Below, piece by piece: positions 1-8,743 of a stretch of DNA of 64,000 bases. The translations under genes were made by a program, and so were the position numbers. This DNA is from Paracoccus sp. (in: a-proteobacteria) (GTDB lineage: Bacteria; Pseudomonadota; Alphaproteobacteria; Rhodobacterales; Rhodobacteraceae). A model generated the notes under the pieces. The model was not told where the DNA came from. It made no database searches and worked only from the letters and a program-made list of their open reading frames with translations. How positions within the stretch are numbered: the stretch's first letter is position 1; each line of letters starts with the position of its first letter. Location: assembly GCF_030538495.1 (NCBI RefSeq), contig NZ_JAUNTW010000001.1:210736-274735 (forward strand). Reading direction: 5' to 3'.

Positions 1-31
1 GGGAGGAACCCCAAAACCGAAAGGAAAAGCC

Positions 32-580
32 ATGAAAACCGGATCGAGATTGCCTGACGTGACCTTTCGCACCCGTGTGCGGGACGAATCGGTTGGCGGG
101 CCGAACCCGTATCGTTGGCAGGATATGACGACCGCCGATTATTTCGCGGGCAAGCGCGTTGTTCTGTTTTCGCTGCCCGGTGCGTTCACGCCGACCTGTT
201 CCACCTATCAGCTGCCCGGCTTTGAAAAAGCGTTCGGCCAGATGCGCGATCTGGGCGTGGATGCGATTTACTGCATGTCGGTGAATGACAGCTTTGTCAT
301 GAACCAATGGGCAAAATCGCAAAACCTGCAAAATGTTGGCGTGATTCCCGATGGTTCGGGCGAATTCACCGACAAAGTGGGGATGCTGGTGCGCAAAGAT
401 AATCTGGGCTTTGGCGCGCGGTCCTGGCGTTACGCCGCCGTGGTGAATGACGGCGTGGTCGAAGCCTGGTTCGAAGAAGAAGGCCGTTGCGACGATTGCG
501 ACACTGATCCGTATGGCGCGACCTCGCCGGAAACGGTGCTGACCTATCTGGAAACGGCCCGCGTGTCGGAACCCGCCTAA
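32..580 (+). CDS. Peroxiredoxin, Prx5/AhpE-like thiol peroxidase
   Basis: This 182-residue cytosolic enzyme should reduce hydrogen peroxide and organic peroxides. The signature PGAFTPTC holds the peroxidatic cysteine at residue 56, in the Prx5-type context. Further cysteines at about 79 and in the C-terminal GRCDDCD segment could take part in recycling. Length fits the family (160-190). The ATG has an AAGGAAAAG ribosome-binding site. The gene faces oxyR and the two stop codons share four bases, so a peroxidase and the peroxide sensor sit tail to tail. Only 31 bases upstream are visible, so the promoter cannot be judged. Confidence 0.93.
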   Translation: MKTGSRLPDVTFRTRVRDESVGGPNPYRWQDMTTADYFAGKRVVLFSLPGAFTPTCSTYQLPGFEKAFGQMRDLGVDAIYCMSVNDSFVMNQWAKSQNLQNVGVIPDGSGEFTDKVGMLVRKDNLGFGARSWRYAAVVNDGVVEAWFEEEGRCDDCDTDPYGATSPETVLTYLETARVSEPA

Positions 581-1497
581 GACCGTTGCGGGGCGGCGTC
601 CTGTGTCAGCGCGGTGCCGCCCCGGATCAACAATTCGGCCAATTCGTCGAACCACCCGCCCGCGGGCGTGGACGCGCGGCGCAGCAACATCACATCACGC
701 GCGGGCGCAGGTTCAGGAAAGCGCATGACCGCCAGACCGGGCGCGGCAGCAATTTCCTGCGCGCGGGCGATTTCGGGCAAAAAGGTCAACCCCATCCCCT
801 GCCCCGCCAGTCGGCACAACGTGGCCAGAGACGCCGCCCCCAAATCCAGCCGACCCGACCGGCGCGACAATCCGCAGACCTCTAACGCCTGGTCGCCCAG
901 ACAATGGCCTTCGTCCAACAGCAGCAACTGTCCCGGATCCAGATCGCGCGGATCGGGGGCCTGATCGCGCAGCGCCGCAATCCGCGCCGCACTGCCCGCC
1001 AGCAAAAACGCATCGCGGAACAGAGGCACCGCCGCGAAATCATCGGGCGCAGGCGTCGCAATCACAATTGCATCCAGCCGCCCCGCCGCCAATTCATCCA
1101 GCAGGCGTTCGGTCTGAGCCTCACGCAGATGCAGATCGCGGCCAATATCGCGGGCGCGCAGTTCGGGCAGGACCAGAGGCAACAGATAGGGCGCGACCGT
1201 CGGGATCATCCCCAGCATCAGCCGCCCGCCCTGCCCCGGCTGGCGCAATCCGCGTTCCAGCCCCGCCATGGCGGCCATCACCTGCCGCGCGTGATGTTCC
1301 AAGGCGCGCCCTTGCGGGGTCAGCACCACACCGGCACCCGTGCGTTCGACCAGTTGCGCGCCGGCCACATCCTCTAACGCTTTGATCTGCATAGATAAGG
1401 CAGGCTGGCTGATATGCGCGGATTCCGCTGCACGGGTGAAATGCCCGGTTTCGGTCAGCGCAAGGAAATAGCGCAACTGGCGCAGCGTGATGTTCAT
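577..1497 (-). CDS. oxyR: Hydrogen peroxide-sensing LysR regulator OxyR
   Basis: This is a LysR-type activator of peroxide-defence genes. The N-terminal helix-turn-helix (residues 3-60, with HFTRAAESAHISQPALSMQI) is followed by the effector domain. The motif DEGHCLGDQALEVC places cysteines at residues 199 and 208, the same numbers as the redox pair of E. coli OxyR, which is a strong identifier. Length 306 is normal. AAGGGGG stands just before the ATG. The gene lies downstream of a DUF6456 gene but a UUCG-loop terminator separates them, so it should have its own promoter in the short gap. A likely target, katG, lies at the other end of the window. Confidence 0.95.
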   Translation of the reverse strand: MNITLRQLRYFLALTETGHFTRAAESAHISQPALSMQIKALEDVAGAQLVERTGAGVVLTPQGRALEHHARQVMAAMAGLERGLRQPGQGGRLMLGMIPTVAPYLLPLVLPELRARDIGRDLHLREAQTERLLDELAAGRLDAIVIATPAPDDFAAVPLFRDAFLLAGSAARIAALRDQAPDPRDLDPGQLLLLDEGHCLGDQALEVCGLSRRSGRLDLGAASLATLCRLAGQGMGLTFLPEIARAQEIAAAPGLAVMRFPEPAPARDVMLLRRASTPAGGWFDELAELLIRGGTALTQDAAPQRS

Positions 1498-1523
1498 GCC
1501 CCCTTGATACAGGCCCCCGCGCC

Positions 1524-1549
1524 AAAGAAAAGGGGCATCGAAATGCCCC
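1524..1549 (-). terminator. Rho-independent terminator behind DUF6456
   Basis: Read on the minus strand, a perfect 7-bp stem GGGGCAT/ATGCCCC closes on a UUCG tetraloop and runs into a U-rich tail (TTTTCTTT). It follows the DUF6456 stop directly and precedes oxyR. Confidence 0.8.
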
Positions 1550-1554
1550 CCATC

Positions 1555-2631
1555 TCAGCCGATCAGCGGCGCGCCCTTGCCATAGGTTTCGTCGTAATGG
1601 CGTTGCAGCCGCATCAGCGCCAGCCGCAGCACGATTTTGCCCGACCGCGCGGACCAGCCAAGGCGGCGCTCGGTCATCTCGATCCCTTCCAGAAAACAAC
1701 AGACGCGCAAGGCGATGTCACCCATCCCCGGCCCCAATTCGCGCAGGGCAAGCGCCACGCGGTTGCGCGCCTTATCCGACCCGCCGCCCGTGCCGCCCAA
1801 ACCCCGCGACACATCCACGCCAGACGTTAGAAACCCGTCCCAGTTCTGCGTGACGCGTGGCCCCATCTGCGCCAGTTCAAAATCTTCGCGCAGGCGTTCG
1901 CCCGCCGTCACCATGTCCGGCGTCAGGAACGGGTTGCCGTCATGGTCCCGACGCCGCGCCAGAATCAGCATCGGGCTTTCGGCGATGTTGCAACGGGCGT
2001 GACGGCGGCGGCCATCCTCGGGGTCTTGGATCATGCGGTTTTCATAAACGCGATGCTGATCGGCAAAGGGCTGCGCGTCGGGCGTCACGGGTTCGGCTGT
2101 GTCGATCCCGTCGCCCAGAATCGCGTTGCGTTGCCGAGGCGACCGCAGCATCGCGCGCAACGCATCCCGCCCCGCATTCGAAATAATGTAACGATGCACC
2201 CGCCCCGTCGGCGCCTGCGCCACCAGCCACCCGCGCAGCGCCATCGTTTCGGCCAGCCTCCGGTCCAGAACGGCGGTGCGAATATCGTCGCGCGTCACGA
2301 TGGCCTTTTCCATATTGTCCGCCGTCACCAACAGCGCGCCCGGTTCGGCCAGACGACGCAGCACCCGCATCGCATCGCGGGCGTCGTTTTCGGGTTTCGC
2401 CGCGCGCGGGGTCAGCGCGCCATCCACCAGCGGATCATCGCGGCGTTGTTCAAACCGGCGGATGCGGCGCAAGATCGTAGACGGGTGACACCCCGCCTGA
2501 CGCGCCAGCGAACGGATCGTTTCCCCCTGTTCGACATGGCGCAGATACAGCTGCGCGTCGATCATCTCGGCATCCCCGCGATGCGGCACGGCGTTCGGGT
2601 CGCTGGTGAAGTCACCGCTTAACATCATCAT
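1555..2631 (-). CDS. DUF6456 domain protein with N-terminal helix-turn-helix
   Basis: The product of 358 residues has an N-terminal helix-turn-helix of resolvase/sigma type (RSLARQAGCHPSTILRRIRRFE, about residues 35-56) and a C-terminal region (about 220-350) matching the DUF6456 family of Rhodobacterales and Rhizobiales. Its role is not known; a DNA-binding regulator is the obvious inference. I chose the first of two ATG codons at 2631, because AAAAAAGGACG precedes it and the open frame upstream has no ribosome-binding site. It is a single-gene unit ended by the UUCG terminator. Divergent DUF6477 starts about 220 bases away. Confidence 0.75.
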   Translation of the reverse strand: MMMLSGDFTSDPNAVPHRGDAEMIDAQLYLRHVEQGETIRSLARQAGCHPSTILRRIRRFEQRRDDPLVDGALTPRAAKPENDARDAMRVLRRLAEPGALLVTADNMEKAIVTRDDIRTAVLDRRLAETMALRGWLVAQAPTGRVHRYIISNAGRDALRAMLRSPRQRNAILGDGIDTAEPVTPDAQPFADQHRVYENRMIQDPEDGRRRHARCNIAESPMLILARRRDHDGNPFLTPDMVTAGERLREDFELAQMGPRVTQNWDGFLTSGVDVSRGLGGTGGGSDKARNRVALALRELGPGMGDIALRVCCFLEGIEMTERRLGWSARSGKIVLRLALMRLQRHYDETYGKGAPLIG

Positions 2632-2848
2632 GTTACGTCCTTTTTTATTTCCTGTGCGATTGGTCAAAATCGCGCTGAGTTGATTCTGCACCGCGCGTTG
2701 CGGATGCGTTCGGAACATGGACGCAACATTCCCTAACAATTCCTAAAGAAACCTTTCCGGCGCGCGCGATGCAACCACAGGTTGCGCAACACCCACCGGA
2801 CCTGTGGCACAACCGGCGCGACATAAAAAACGCACGGGACATTCCGCC

Positions 2849-3175
2849 ATGACCAACAATGACAATGTGATCGCCTTTCCGATGCGCCGCCCTGACGCGC
2901 CGCTGCGCCGCCCCGCGGTTCTGATCCGCGCCGCAAAGGCGGGGCAAAGCGGCTGGCGGCGGCTGCGCGATTTACCCCGACTGTTGCGCATGGGTGACTG
3001 TCCCGCGCCCGGTCAGGCACTGGCGCGGCTGCGCGCCGCCGAATCGCTGATGAATGACGCGCGGCTGGAACGGCGGGCCGATTACGACATGCAACAGCAT
3101 GTGTTGCTGATGATCGCGATTCTGGCGGAAATGCGCGCCGTGGCCCAGATCACCCCACAGCGCGCCGCCAGTTAA
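2849..3175 (+). CDS. DUF6477 family protein, function unknown
   Basis: A small protein of 108 residues, rich in arginine and alanine, with a hydrophobic C-terminal helix (HVLLMIAILAEMRAVAQI). It resembles the DUF6477 family found in Rhodobacteraceae; no activity is known. The start MTNNDNVIAF follows CGGGAC, which is a better ribosome-binding site than anything before the upstream ATG at 2804. It converges on the HerA-like gene, sharing the four bases TTAA for both stop codons. Confidence 0.6.
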   Translation: MTNNDNVIAFPMRRPDAPLRRPAVLIRAAKAGQSGWRRLRDLPRLLRMGDCPAPGQALARLRAAESLMNDARLERRADYDMQQHVLLMIAILAEMRAVAQITPQRAAS

Positions 3176-4734
3176 CGCCCGCGGCTGAGCGAGCCCAGAA
3201 CGCCCCGGATCAAGGCCTGCCCGCTGCGCGTCCCCAATTGCCGCGCCATGCTTTTGCCAAAGGTTTCCAGAATACTGTCCGACCGCGACGCGCGGGTGGT
3301 TTTGGGTTTTGGCGTGGTTTTCGGGGTTGGTGCCTCATACCGGCGGGCGTTTTGGTATTCGCGCCCCTCGGGCATGGTAAACAGATCGTCGTTTTGCGCG
3401 GCCTGCTGCGCCGCCTGCTGCGCGCGACGGGCCAGCATTTCATGCGCGGAATCCGCGTCGATCCGGTCGTTGTATTTTTCGCCCATGGGCGACGCCGCCA
3501 GAATCGCCGCGCGTTCATCGCCCGTAATCGGCCCCAACTGGCTGAACGGAGGCCGAATCAGCGTGCGTTGCGCGATGCCCGGCACGCCTTTGTCTTGCAG
3601 AAATGACGTCACCGCCTCACCGGTGCCAACGGCCTGGATCGCCTCGGCAATGTCGAAATCGGGGTTTTGGCGGTAATTTTCCGCCGCCTGACGCAACGCG
3701 CGCTGATCCTTGGCGGTAAAGGCGCGCAGGGCGTGCTGCACGCGGTTGCCCAGCTGCCCCAGCACCGATTCGGGAATATCGGCGGGGCTTTGCGTGATAA
3801 ACCAGATGCTGACGCCTTTGGACCGGATCAGCCGCGCGACTCGTTCAATCTTTTCAATCAGGGCCTTAGGCGCGTCGTTGAACAGCAGATGCGCCTCGTC
3901 AAAGAAAAACGCCATCACGGGGCGGTCGGGGTCGCCCACCTCGGGCAGTTGTTCAAACAGTTCGGACAGCAGCCATAACAGGAACGTCGCATAGAGACGC
4001 GGCGCGTTCATCAGCCGTTCGGCGGCCAGAATGTTGATCATCCCCCGCCCCTGATCGTCGCGCCGCATCAGGTCGGCCAGCGACAGCGCGGGTTCCCCGA
4101 ACAACAAATCGCCGCCCTGATTTTCCAGCACCAGCAAAGCGCGCTGAATCGCGCCGACGCTGGCCGCGCTGACATTGCCGTAACGCAGCGACAGATCCTG
4201 CGCGTTCTGCCCGACCCAGACCAGCATCGCTTGCAGGTCTTTCATGTCCAGCAGGGGCAAACCTTCTTCGTCGGCCACGCGAAAGGCGATGTTCATCACG
4301 CCTTCCTGTGCCGGGGTCAGCGACATCAGACGCGACAGCAGCAGCGGCCCCATATCGGCGGGGGTGGTGCGCACGGGGTGGCCCAATTCGCCCCACACAT
4401 CCCAGAACGTCACCGGGAATTGCTGATAATCCAGTTCCACCCCGATCTGCGCCGCGCGTTTCGTGAACGCATCATGCAGCCGCGCGTCCGGGCTGCCCGG
4501 TTGCGACAGGCCCGCCAGATCGCCCTTAATATCGGCCAAAAACACCGGCACGCCGGCCAATGACAGGCTTTCGGCCAGCGTCTGCAAGGTCACGGTTTTG
4601 CCGGTGCCGGTCGCGCCCGCAATCAGCCCGTGCCGATTCGCGTATTTCAGCAACACTGTTTCATGCCGCGCGTAATCCGGCCCGCAACCGCCCACAATCG
4701 CCCGATTTTCCGCGTTATCCAGCACCTGCGCCAT
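3172..4734 (-). CDS. HerA-like ATPase, DUF853 family (YjgR type)
   Basis: A cytosolic P-loop ATPase of the HerA/FtsK superfamily. With the start at 4734 (GGGGATTC precedes ATG) it has 520 residues. Walker A is GATGTGKT at about 40-47 and a Walker B-like AFFFDEAHLLF stands near 260. The C-terminal part (after about 440) is low complexity with Lys/Thr/Pro and ends in a basic helix, as in other DUF853 members. The family is widespread but without settled function; helicase or DNA-translocase activity is inferred from the fold only. An in-frame TTG-free extension to 4839 exists but lacks a ribosome-binding site. Confidence 0.85.
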   Translation of the reverse strand: MAQVLDNAENRAIVGGCGPDYARHETVLLKYANRHGLIAGATGTGKTVTLQTLAESLSLAGVPVFLADIKGDLAGLSQPGSPDARLHDAFTKRAAQIGVELDYQQFPVTFWDVWGELGHPVRTTPADMGPLLLSRLMSLTPAQEGVMNIAFRVADEEGLPLLDMKDLQAMLVWVGQNAQDLSLRYGNVSAASVGAIQRALLVLENQGGDLLFGEPALSLADLMRRDDQGRGMINILAAERLMNAPRLYATFLLWLLSELFEQLPEVGDPDRPVMAFFFDEAHLLFNDAPKALIEKIERVARLIRSKGVSIWFITQSPADIPESVLGQLGNRVQHALRAFTAKDQRALRQAAENYRQNPDFDIAEAIQAVGTGEAVTSFLQDKGVPGIAQRTLIRPPFSQLGPITGDERAAILAASPMGEKYNDRIDADSAHEMLARRAQQAAQQAAQNDDLFTMPEGREYQNARRYEAPTPKTTPKPKTTRASRSDSILETFGKSMARQLGTRSGQALIRGVLGSLSRGR

Positions 4735-4820
4735 ACGAATCCCCATTAATCTGCGCAAATAGGGCAAAAAAGCGCCCCTGCGACCGTTGCGACAATACAA
4801 ATTTAAGAATTTTGTGCCAG

Positions 4821-4902
4821 TATGAACCTGTCCGGGCATATGCCTGTGCGCCGGACCTTCCTCCCTGTTGGACTGGCCGCGCCTTTGGGCGCGGCTTTTT
4901 TT
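4821..4902 (+). ncRNA. Candidate small RNA 1 with CCUCCC linker
   Basis: No gene explains the strong plus-strand terminator at 4876-4902, because the HerA-like gene starts at 4734 in the other direction. Just upstream lie a 6-bp hairpin (GTCCGG at 4830-4835 with CCGGAC at 4851-4856) and a pyrimidine-rich linker CCTTCCTCCCTGTTGG. That architecture, hairpin plus exposed CCUCCC plus terminator, recalls the cuckoo-type CcsR RNAs of Rhodobacter. The 5' end is a guess; an AT-rich stretch at 4785-4815 could hold the promoter. Confidence 0.4.
4876..4902 (+). terminator. Strong rho-independent terminator of the candidate small RNA
   Basis: A perfect 8-bp stem GCCGCGCC/GGCGCGGC with loop TTTG is followed by seven T. 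It points to the plus strand, where no coding gene lies upstream. Confidence 0.8.
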
Positions 4903-4949
4903 ATTGCAAAACCACGTCGCTCCGCATCACAAACTAACTGAAAGGGCAG

Positions 4950-5055
4950 TTGACGTGACCTTATTTGCGAATTAGCGTGCGACCAATAACGACCGGCAAG
5001 TCCGGCAGGGAGAGACGCGAACGCGTCAAGGGCCGCAGTTCCGCTGCGGCCTTTT
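4950..5055 (+). ncRNA. Candidate small RNA 2, with promoter and terminator
   Basis: TTGACG at 4950-4955 and a weak -10 region near 4972-4978 could start a transcript at about 4984. The following 70 bases fold into three hairpins: CCGG/CCGG, GACGC-GAAC-GCGTC, and an 8-bp terminator stem GGCCGCAG/CTGCGGCC (5031-5051) with TTTT. There is no start codon with a ribosome-binding site inside. Together with the first candidate this would be a tandem small-RNA locus. No family name can be given from reading alone. Confidence 0.4.
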
Positions 5056-5227
5056 CATATGTTAACCCTGTCAGCCGATTGCGGCGAAATCAACCGATCC
5101 GCCCGGCACCGGCGAAAATACGCCGTCACGCAGGGGTCACATGATTGGGCGCGCACATCTTGCGGACTGACAACGACAAACAGACGTGGTATTGACCCCC
5201 AACGCTTTGAGCTAAGGGAAGAAAAAC

Positions 5228-5908
5228 ATGACCATGAAACGCTCGGCCGCGCTGTTGGCGGCGCTTGCCCTGATTGCCGCGCCCGCCTTGGCGCAGGATG
5301 CCTCCACCCCGGCGACCACCAGCGAACAACCCGCCGAGGCAACGGCAGCGGACACCCCCACGACCGAGGCCCCCGCAACCGAGGCCGCAACACCGGCAAC
5401 CGACGCGTCCGCCGCGGCCCCGGAAACGCCCGCCGAAACTCCGGCGGAACCCGCCTTGGGGTCGTATTACGCCAAAGACCAGCATCAGGATTGGGTCATC
5501 CGCTGCATCAAAACCGATCAGGACAAAGACCCCTGCGAGATGTATAAACTGTTGCAGGACGGCGAAGGCACGGCGGTTGCCGAACTGACGCTGATCCCGC
5601 TGACCGGGGGCGATGTTGCCGCCGGGGCCACGCTGATCGCGCCTTTGGGAACCGACCTGATGGAGGGCGTGGGCATGCAGGTGGACAGCGGACAGGCCCG
5701 TGCCTATCCGTTCGGCTTCTGTGAACAGGCCGGTTGCGTCGCGCGCATGGGCTTTACCAATGCCGAGCTGACCCAGATGAAGCGCGGCAATCAGGCCACC
5801 CTGCGCCTGCTGCCCTTTGGTGGCGACCCGCAAAACCCGGTGCTGCTGCCGATGTCGCTGTCGGGCTTTACCGCCGCGTTCAATCAGCTGGAAGAATATG
5901 TGAAATAA
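5228..5908 (+). CDS. Invasion-associated locus B (IalB) family secreted protein
   Basis: A periplasmic protein of 226 residues. A signal peptide (residues 1-23, ending ALAQ) is followed by an Ala/Pro/Thr/Glu-rich linker to about residue 75 and then the IalB domain (YYAKDQHQDWVIRC to the end), with cysteines that probably form disulfides. IalB proteins were named from Bartonella, but in free-living Rhodobacteraceae the role is unclear, and the name does not imply virulence here. The ATG follows AAGGGAAG. It is a single gene closed by a bidirectional terminator. Confidence 0.85.
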   Translation: MTMKRSAALLAALALIAAPALAQDASTPATTSEQPAEATAADTPTTEAPATEAATPATDASAAAPETPAETPAEPALGSYYAKDQHQDWVIRCIKTDQDKDPCEMYKLLQDGEGTAVAELTLIPLTGGDVAAGATLIAPLGTDLMEGVGMQVDSGQARAYPFGFCEQAGCVARMGFTNAELTQMKRGNQATLRLLPFGGDPQNPVLLPMSLSGFTAAFNQLEEYVK

Positions 5909-5913
5909 TCAAA

Positions 5914-5939
5914 AACCGCGCCGAAAGGCGCGGTTTTTT
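5914..5939. terminator. Bidirectional terminator between IalB and the ketoacyl synthase
   Basis: The 9-bp stem AACCGCGCC/GGCGCGGTT with loop GAAA has a T-run on the plus side and an A-run that gives a U-tail on the minus side, so it can serve both convergent genes. Confidence 0.85.
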
Positions 5940-5957
5940 CGTTCCTGCGGGGGCGGA

Positions 5958-7307
5958 TCAGGCGCGGCGCAGCGCGATCACCGCGTTCAGTCCGCCAAAG
6001 GCGAATGCGTTCGACAGCACCGCATCAACCTGCGCCTGCCGCGCCTCATTCGGGACCACATCCAGCGCACATTCCGGGTCGGGTTCCTGATAGCCGATCG
6101 TCGGCGCAATCACCCCATCACGCAGCGCCATGATGCAGGCCAGCAATTCCACCGCACCCGTGCCGCCGATCAAATGCCCGTGCATTGATTTTGTTGACGA
6201 AATCATCAGCCGATCCGCGTGATGGCCGAACGCATTGGCGACCGCCGCACATTCGGTTTTGTCATTCGCCGCTGTGCCGGTGCCATGCGCGTTGATATAG
6301 CCGATCTGATCCGGGCGCAGCCCCGCATCATGCAGCGCGCCGGTGATCGCGCGTTGCGCGCCATGCGCCGACGGCATCACAATATCCTGCGCGTCCGATG
6401 ACATGGCAAAGCCCGCCACCTCGGCCAGAATGGTTGCGCCGCGCGCGCGGGCATGTTCGTATTCCTCGAACACAAAGACCCCGGCGCCTTCGCCCTGAAC
6501 CATGCCGTTGCGATTGGCGCTGAAGGGGCGGCACGCGTCCTTGGACATAACGCGCAGACCTTCCCACGCTTTGACGCCGCCAAAGCACAGCATCGCTTCG
6601 GACCCGCCGGTCAGCATCACCTCGGCCGCACCGGCGCGCACCATCTGGAAGGCCAGCCCCATGGCGTGATTCGAACTGGCGCAGGCGGTTGCCACGGTAA
6701 AGGCCGGGCCACGCAACCCGAATTCCATGCTGACATGGCTGGCGGCGGCGTTATTCATCAGTTTCGGCACGACAAAGGGGTGAACGCGGTTTTTCCCCTC
6801 TTCATACACGGCGCGATAATTTTCGTCCCAGGTGTTCAGACCGCCGCCCGCCGTTCCCAGCACCACACCGGATCGCAGACCTAACGCACCTTCGAAATGC
6901 AGGCCCGATTCCTCGACCGCCTGTTTCGCCGCCAACAGGGTGAATTGTGTGAACTTATCGTAAAGCAAAATTTGCTGGCGGTTAAAGTAATCCTCGGGCT
7001 GCCAGTTATGCACCTGCGCGCCAATCTGGATCGACAGGCGTTCGACATCGCGGAAATCCAGTTGCGAAATCCCGTTGCGGCCTTCGCGGAACGCGGCCAG
7101 CGTGGTGGCAACGTCATGGCCCAGCGCGTTGATTGTCCCCGCCCCGGTAATCACCACGCGCCGCAACCCCGCCCGCACCGAATCAGGCAAAGGCCGCGTC
7201 ATCGGAGCCGCGACGCCCTGATCAATGCGGGCTTCGCGTTTGGTGGCCTTGATCGCCTCGGCCTTAACGGCGTCGGCTTTTTTCTTGTCGGTTTTCTTAC
7301 CGCTCAT
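5958..7307 (-). CDS. Beta-ketoacyl-ACP synthase, FabF/KAS II-like
   Basis: A thiolase-fold condensing enzyme of 449 residues that would extend an acyl chain held on an acyl carrier protein. The catalytic cysteine lies in ATACASS, and the two histidines in INAHGTGT and KSMHGHLIGG. An unusual Lys/Ala-rich leader of about 35 residues precedes the domain, but its start is supported by a 4-bp ATGA overlap with the upstream carrier protein gene. The context of a private carrier protein and an LpxD-like acyltransferase suggests a special acyl group for the envelope, not bulk fatty acid synthesis. It could also be a duplicated fabF with another use. Confidence 0.88.
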   Translation of the reverse strand: MSGKKTDKKKADAVKAEAIKATKREARIDQGVAAPMTRPLPDSVRAGLRRVVITGAGTINALGHDVATTLAAFREGRNGISQLDFRDVERLSIQIGAQVHNWQPEDYFNRQQILLYDKFTQFTLLAAKQAVEESGLHFEGALGLRSGVVLGTAGGGLNTWDENYRAVYEEGKNRVHPFVVPKLMNNAAASHVSMEFGLRGPAFTVATACASSNHAMGLAFQMVRAGAAEVMLTGGSEAMLCFGGVKAWEGLRVMSKDACRPFSANRNGMVQGEGAGVFVFEEYEHARARGATILAEVAGFAMSSDAQDIVMPSAHGAQRAITGALHDAGLRPDQIGYINAHGTGTAANDKTECAAVANAFGHHADRLMISSTKSMHGHLIGGTGAVELLACIMALRDGVIAPTIGYQEPDPECALDVVPNEARQAQVDAVLSNAFAFGGLNAVIALRRA

Positions 7308-7567
7308 GATTTTTCCGCGACAAGGCGTTCGACGGCCGCGATGATGGATCCCATGCTGGAAATGTCGAAATCGGACTTTTCCGGTTCATTGGCGTTGAAC
7401 GGGATGGTGATGTCGAATTCCTCTTCGATAGCAAAGATGGATTCGACCAGACCCAAGCTGTCGATGCCCAGATCTTCGGGCGTCGCGTCGTCGGTGATTT
7501 GGTCCGGTTCCAACATCGCCTGTTCGGCAATGATGGCGCGGATGCGGGAACGGGTGTCGTCAGTCAT
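7304..7567 (-). CDS. Dedicated acyl carrier protein
   Basis: An 87-residue acidic carrier protein with the phosphopantetheine attachment serine in DLGIDSLGLVE. The following IFAIEEEFDITIP is close in form to the special carrier AcpXL of rhizobia, more than to housekeeping AcpP. It overlaps the ketoacyl synthase by four bases and lies 13 bases after the LpxD-like gene, so the three form one operon. The inference is that it carries the acyl chain that the neighbours build and transfer. Confidence 0.85.
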   Translation of the reverse strand: MTDDTRSRIRAIIAEQAMLEPDQITDDATPEDLGIDSLGLVESIFAIEEEFDITIPFNANEPEKSDFDISSMGSIIAAVERLVAEKS

Positions 7568-7580
7568 AATGCTCTCCTGT

Positions 7581-8681
7581 TCAGCCCTTTTCCAACAACT
7601 TTGTAACAGTTTCTTGAAGTTTGGCGACCTGTTCGGCCAAACGCGGCAAACGGCGCGTGGCTTTTTGAATATCCATCTGGGTTTCCATCTTAACCGCCGG
7701 ATTGCCCAGAATCACGCGCCCCGCCGGAACGCGGCTGAAAATTTTCGTAGCCCCCCCGGCGATCACATCATCGCCGATCTGGATGTTGTCCGACACGCCG
7801 CATTGACCGGCCAGAACAACCCGGTTTCCGATGCGGGATGTCCCGGCAACGCCCACCTGCCCGCACAGCAGACAATCATCGCCCACCGTCACATTGTGGC
7901 CCAGATGCACCAGATTGTCGATTTTTGTGCCATGCCCGATCCGAGTCGCCCGGATTGTGCCGCGGTCAATCGTGGCATTCGCGCCGATTTCGACATCATC
8001 GCCGATGTCGACCCCGCCCAGCGAATGAATCCGCGTCCAGTGCTGTTCAGTAATATCGTCGCGCGCGCCAAGTGTCCGGCGGATCTGTTCGATCCCCGAT
8101 TCCTGCGGCGTGACGAATGAAAACCCGTCGCCGCCAATCACCGCGCCGGGCTGCACGATCAGACGGTCGCCCGCCGTCACGCCATGCCCGATCCGAACGC
8201 CGGGATGGATCAGCGCATCCGCGCCGATGCGGCTGCCGCGACCGATGCTGACATGCGCGCCGATGCGGGCGTTCGGGCCAATGACCACACCCGCGCCAAT
8301 CACAACAAAGGGCGCAATCCGCGCGCCGTCCCCAATCTGCGCGGTCGGATCAATCACGGCGGACGGATGCACACCGTCGCCAATATCGGGGCCGGGGTCA
8401 AAGGCGCGGGTTAACCCCGCCATCACCAGACGCGGGCGCGGGGCAAAGATCGCCGCGCGCAGCCCGTATTCCGCCGGGTCCATCCCCTGCGCCAGAATCG
8501 CGATGCTGCCGGGCTTCAGCGCGGCGGCGTATTTCGGCGACATGGCCAAAGCAATCTGACCGCCCGAGCCGCCCACCGGATCGGTCTGCGCCGGTTCGCC
8601 CGCGCCCGTGACATGCAGAGACAGATCGCCCCAGCTGTCGGCATCCAATGCGCGCGCCAAATCGCCAACTGTTACAGCCAT
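7581..8681 (-). CDS. LpxD-like UDP-acylglucosamine N-acyltransferase
   Basis: A 366-residue left-handed beta-helix acyltransferase. Hexapeptide repeats run from about residue 105 to 330 ([16 protein letters not shown] and similar), and the LpxD catalytic histidine is seen in HLGHNVTVG. The N-terminal uridine-binding-like domain and a C-terminal helix are present. LpxD normally sits with bamA, fabZ and lpxA; here it is first in an operon with an acyl carrier protein and a ketoacyl synthase, so it may be a second copy or a relative that acts on another amino sugar. Confidence 0.8.
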   Translation of the reverse strand: MAVTVGDLARALDADSWGDLSLHVTGAGEPAQTDPVGGSGGQIALAMSPKYAAALKPGSIAILAQGMDPAEYGLRAAIFAPRPRLVMAGLTRAFDPGPDIGDGVHPSAVIDPTAQIGDGARIAPFVVIGAGVVIGPNARIGAHVSIGRGSRIGADALIHPGVRIGHGVTAGDRLIVQPGAVIGGDGFSFVTPQESGIEQIRRTLGARDDITEQHWTRIHSLGGVDIGDDVEIGANATIDRGTIRATRIGHGTKIDNLVHLGHNVTVGDDCLLCGQVGVAGTSRIGNRVVLAGQCGVSDNIQIGDDVIAGGATKIFSRVPAGRVILGNPAVKMETQMDIQKATRRLPRLAEQVAKLQETVTKLLEKG

Positions 8682-8743
8682 TGCGGCCCCCTTTCGGCCT
8701 TTGGTTTATCGGGTTTCAGACAGCGGTGCCAGCGTGAACCGCC

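Noticed and set aside
4735-5227. Riboswitch upstream of the IalB-like gene
   Set aside because: The hairpins are followed by terminators far from the start codon and no known aptamer core was recognised; small RNAs fit better.
5228-5908. IalB as a sign of pathogenicity
   Set aside because: IalB-domain proteins are widespread in free-living Rhodobacterales; no other virulence context is present.
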